Positions 62,741 through 64,000 of a stretch of 64,000 nucleotides of DNA are shown here, piece by piece. The DNA comes from Paenibacillus sp. MMS18-CY102 (GTDB lineage Bacteria; Bacillota; Bacilli; Paenibacillales; Paenibacillaceae): NCBI RefSeq assembly GCF_009789195.1, contig NZ_WSTC01000009.1:120194-184193 (forward strand), given 5' to 3'. The notes beneath the pieces were generated by a model. The model was not told the DNA's origin and searched no databases. It saw nothing but the letters and a program-made list of their open reading frames with translations. Position numbers and translations under genes: made by a program. Each line of letters starts with the position of its first letter. Within the stretch, counting starts at the first letter, position 1.

Positions 62741-63223
62741 CACTTTGGCGCGTTAGCGGGGCAGATAGGGCAGGAATATGTGCCCTATGAGAGCTTTGGC
62801 GCATCAGCGGGGGGAATAGGGTAGGAATATGTACCCTATATCAGCTTTGGCGCGTTAGCGGGTCGAATAGGGTAGGAATGTACCCTATTTGAGCTTTAGC
62901 GCGTCAGCGGGGTGAATAGGGTAGGAATATGTACCCTATATGAGCTTTGGTGCGTCAGCGGGGTGAATAGGGTAGGAATATGTGCCCTATTTGAGCTTTA
63001 GCGCGTCAGCGGGGTGAATAGGGTAGGAATATGTGCCCTATATGAGCTTTAGCGCGTTAGCGGGTCGAATAGGGTAGGAATAGGAATATGTACCCTATTT
63101 GAGCTTTAGCGCGTCAGCGGGGTGAATAGGGTAGGAATATGTGCCCTATATGAGATTTAGCGCGTTAGCGGGTCGAATAGGGTAGGAATATGTACCCTAT
63201 ACGAGCTTTAGCGTGTTAGCTAG
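62741..63223. repeat. Tandem array of about nine 51-bp repeats with hairpins
   Basis: Units of 51 bp follow each other from just after selO. Each unit has a GC-rich part (GCTTTAGCGCGTCAGCGGGG) and a hairpin ATAGGGTA-GGAATATG-TACCCTAT with 8-bp arms. Variation is concentrated at fixed positions (CGTCAGCGGGGT or CGTTAGCGGGTC; TTGAG or ATGAG). The first hairpin has ATAGGGCA/TGCCCTAT, a compensatory change. One unit lacks two bases and one carries a GGAATA duplication. Reading frames are broken by stops, so it is non-coding. No spacers of unique sequence, so not CRISPR. Confidence 0.9.
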
Positions 63224-63261
63224 CCAAATAGTGCAGAATGATCTCCCCAGCTCGACAACCG

Positions 63262-63290
63262 AAAAGCCGCCTTTCTCGCGGCTTTTCCTA
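63262..63290 (+). terminator. Terminator-like hairpin before the last gene
   Basis: AAAAGCCGC pairs with GCGGCTTTT, loop 7 bases, then CCTAATTT. It may close any transcript through the repeat array. Confidence 0.5.
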
Positions 63291-63317
63291 ATTTCATTTC
63301 AAAGGAGCAAAACTTGC

Positions 63318-63878
63318 ATGTTCGGTATTTTCAGAAAAAGAAAAGTAAGCTTAGAAGAACAAGTTTCCACGCTTAGGCAGCTTGGTTTTGCACTTCATAT
63401 GGAGGATGAACAGCTTATCCCTTCTATATTGGAATGCCACTCGAGTAATGAATATGAGGCAGACCCGTATTTATTGTTGTTGCTCAGAATGAATGAAGAA
63501 CACAGTCATGAAATTTGGACATTTGATGCTGAATGCATTGAGGAATCGGATAAATACATAGACATTGTTAATCGATTTTGCCAACTGTCGAACGGTAGAT
63601 TTACACTTGCGAATATAGCGAGCATTGTTGACTTTGAAGAAGAGTTTGCTTGGATCTCATTTGAACATAATGGGGTTACTTATAAGTGGGAGCTAGACTT
63701 CGAATACGATTGGCTTGATCTTAATTTGTTACGCATGTTAGCTAACTTGGCCGATTCAATGGGAGAAACCAAGCATTACTATTACTCCTGTGATGGACAA
63801 AATATTACGATCATCTACTGTACGCATGAAACGATGTACCAATTGAACCGTAAGATGAGGCTTCATTTTGAGTCATGA
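63318..63878 (+). CDS. Hypothetical protein
   Basis: 186 residues, acidic, no signal or membrane segment. Opening MFGIFRKRKVSLEEQVSTLRQLGF, later many aromatic and acidic residues (FEYDWLDLNLLRML). Not recognised; the layout resembles small cytosolic immunity-like proteins but no motif supports it. AAAGGAG is 11 bases before the ATG; a longer frame from the repeat array lacks a site. The base composition is more AT-rich than that of the neighbouring genes, which may point to recent acquisition. After it, 63879-64000 has only a possible -35 (TTGACA at 63952) for a gene beyond the window. Confidence 0.65.
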   Translation: MFGIFRKRKVSLEEQVSTLRQLGFALHMEDEQLIPSILECHSSNEYEADPYLLLLLRMNEEHSHEIWTFDAECIEESDKYIDIVNRFCQLSNGRFTLANIASIVDFEEEFAWISFEHNGVTYKWELDFEYDWLDLNLLRMLANLADSMGETKHYYYSCDGQNITIIYCTHETMYQLNRKMRLHFES

Positions 63879-64000
63879 CTTATGCAGTTCGCCCCAACAA
63901 CTGTAAGGACAAAAGTTCAATAGATTTCTAGCTAAAAACAAGATAAAACACTTGACAAATAGAAGTCGCCTAAATAATTGCGAAGGATACCTTTTTAACG

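Noticed and set aside
62741..63223. CRISPR array
   Set aside because: The 51-bp units are contiguous and similar along their whole length; there are no unique spacers and no cas genes.

Overview
The window is a chromosomal stretch of a low-to-mid GC, spore-forming-type Firmicute, most likely Paenibacillus or a close relative. The evidence is the gene content (bacillithiol disulfide reductase Bdr/YpdA, XerS, PdhABCD, BmrC/BmrD-like exporter, YfmM-like ABC-F protein, T-box leader), strong AGGAGG-type ribosome binding sites, frequent TTG and GTG starts, and sigma-A promoters. No tRNA, rRNA, insertion sequence, prophage or CRISPR array was seen.

Layout. 1-9.4 kb: a base-excision-repair pair (5'-truncated Fpg-family glycosylase and endonuclease IV), a small receiver-like protein, an ABC ATPase and an RlmM-like methyltransferase in one tight run. 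Next come a Ser/Thr kinase fused to a degenerate MinD-like domain, an ABC-F ATPase and an OmpR/histidine-kinase pair. 9.5-14 kb: single genes (NlpC/P60 hydrolase, PhnP-like MBL hydrolase, thiN, TRIC-type channel with a YfkJ-like phosphatase, esterase). 14.2-19.2 kb: the pyruvate dehydrogenase operon pdhABCD. 19.3-27.3 kb: thioesterase, thyA-folA, gltD, a membrane-anchored lysozyme-like protein and topB. 27.4-44.8 kb: mixed small operons, including a membrane-tethered receiver protein, a permease, a MOSC protein, a decayed gene, a YdjC deacetylase, bdr, a heterodimeric ABC exporter, a secreted beta-propeller, an LLM oxidoreductase and xerS.

45-53.4 kb is a giant DUF11-repeat surface or spore-type protein gene on the minus strand. 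It is split in two by a frameshift that leaves an ATGA overlap. 53.5-56 kb holds a TrxB-like oxidoreductase, an Rrf2 regulator and a methyltransferase; the first and third share an almost identical promoter/operator element. 56-57.5 kb is an archaeal/fungal-type asd behind a T-box leader whose specifier loop best fits lysine.

58.4-61.0 kb is the most system-like locus. A Tat-exported two-domain multicopper oxidase, a ZIP transporter with an extra extracytoplasmic domain and a dedicated TatA sit behind a promoter carrying two MntR-box-like palindromes and a third, different palindrome over the -35. This suggests a metal-controlled oxidase/permease acquisition unit, conceptually like yeast Fet3/Ftr1. 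After selO, 62.74-63.22 kb is an array of about nine 51-bp tandem repeats, each with a conserved 8-bp-arm hairpin showing a compensatory change. A hypothetical gene closes the window.
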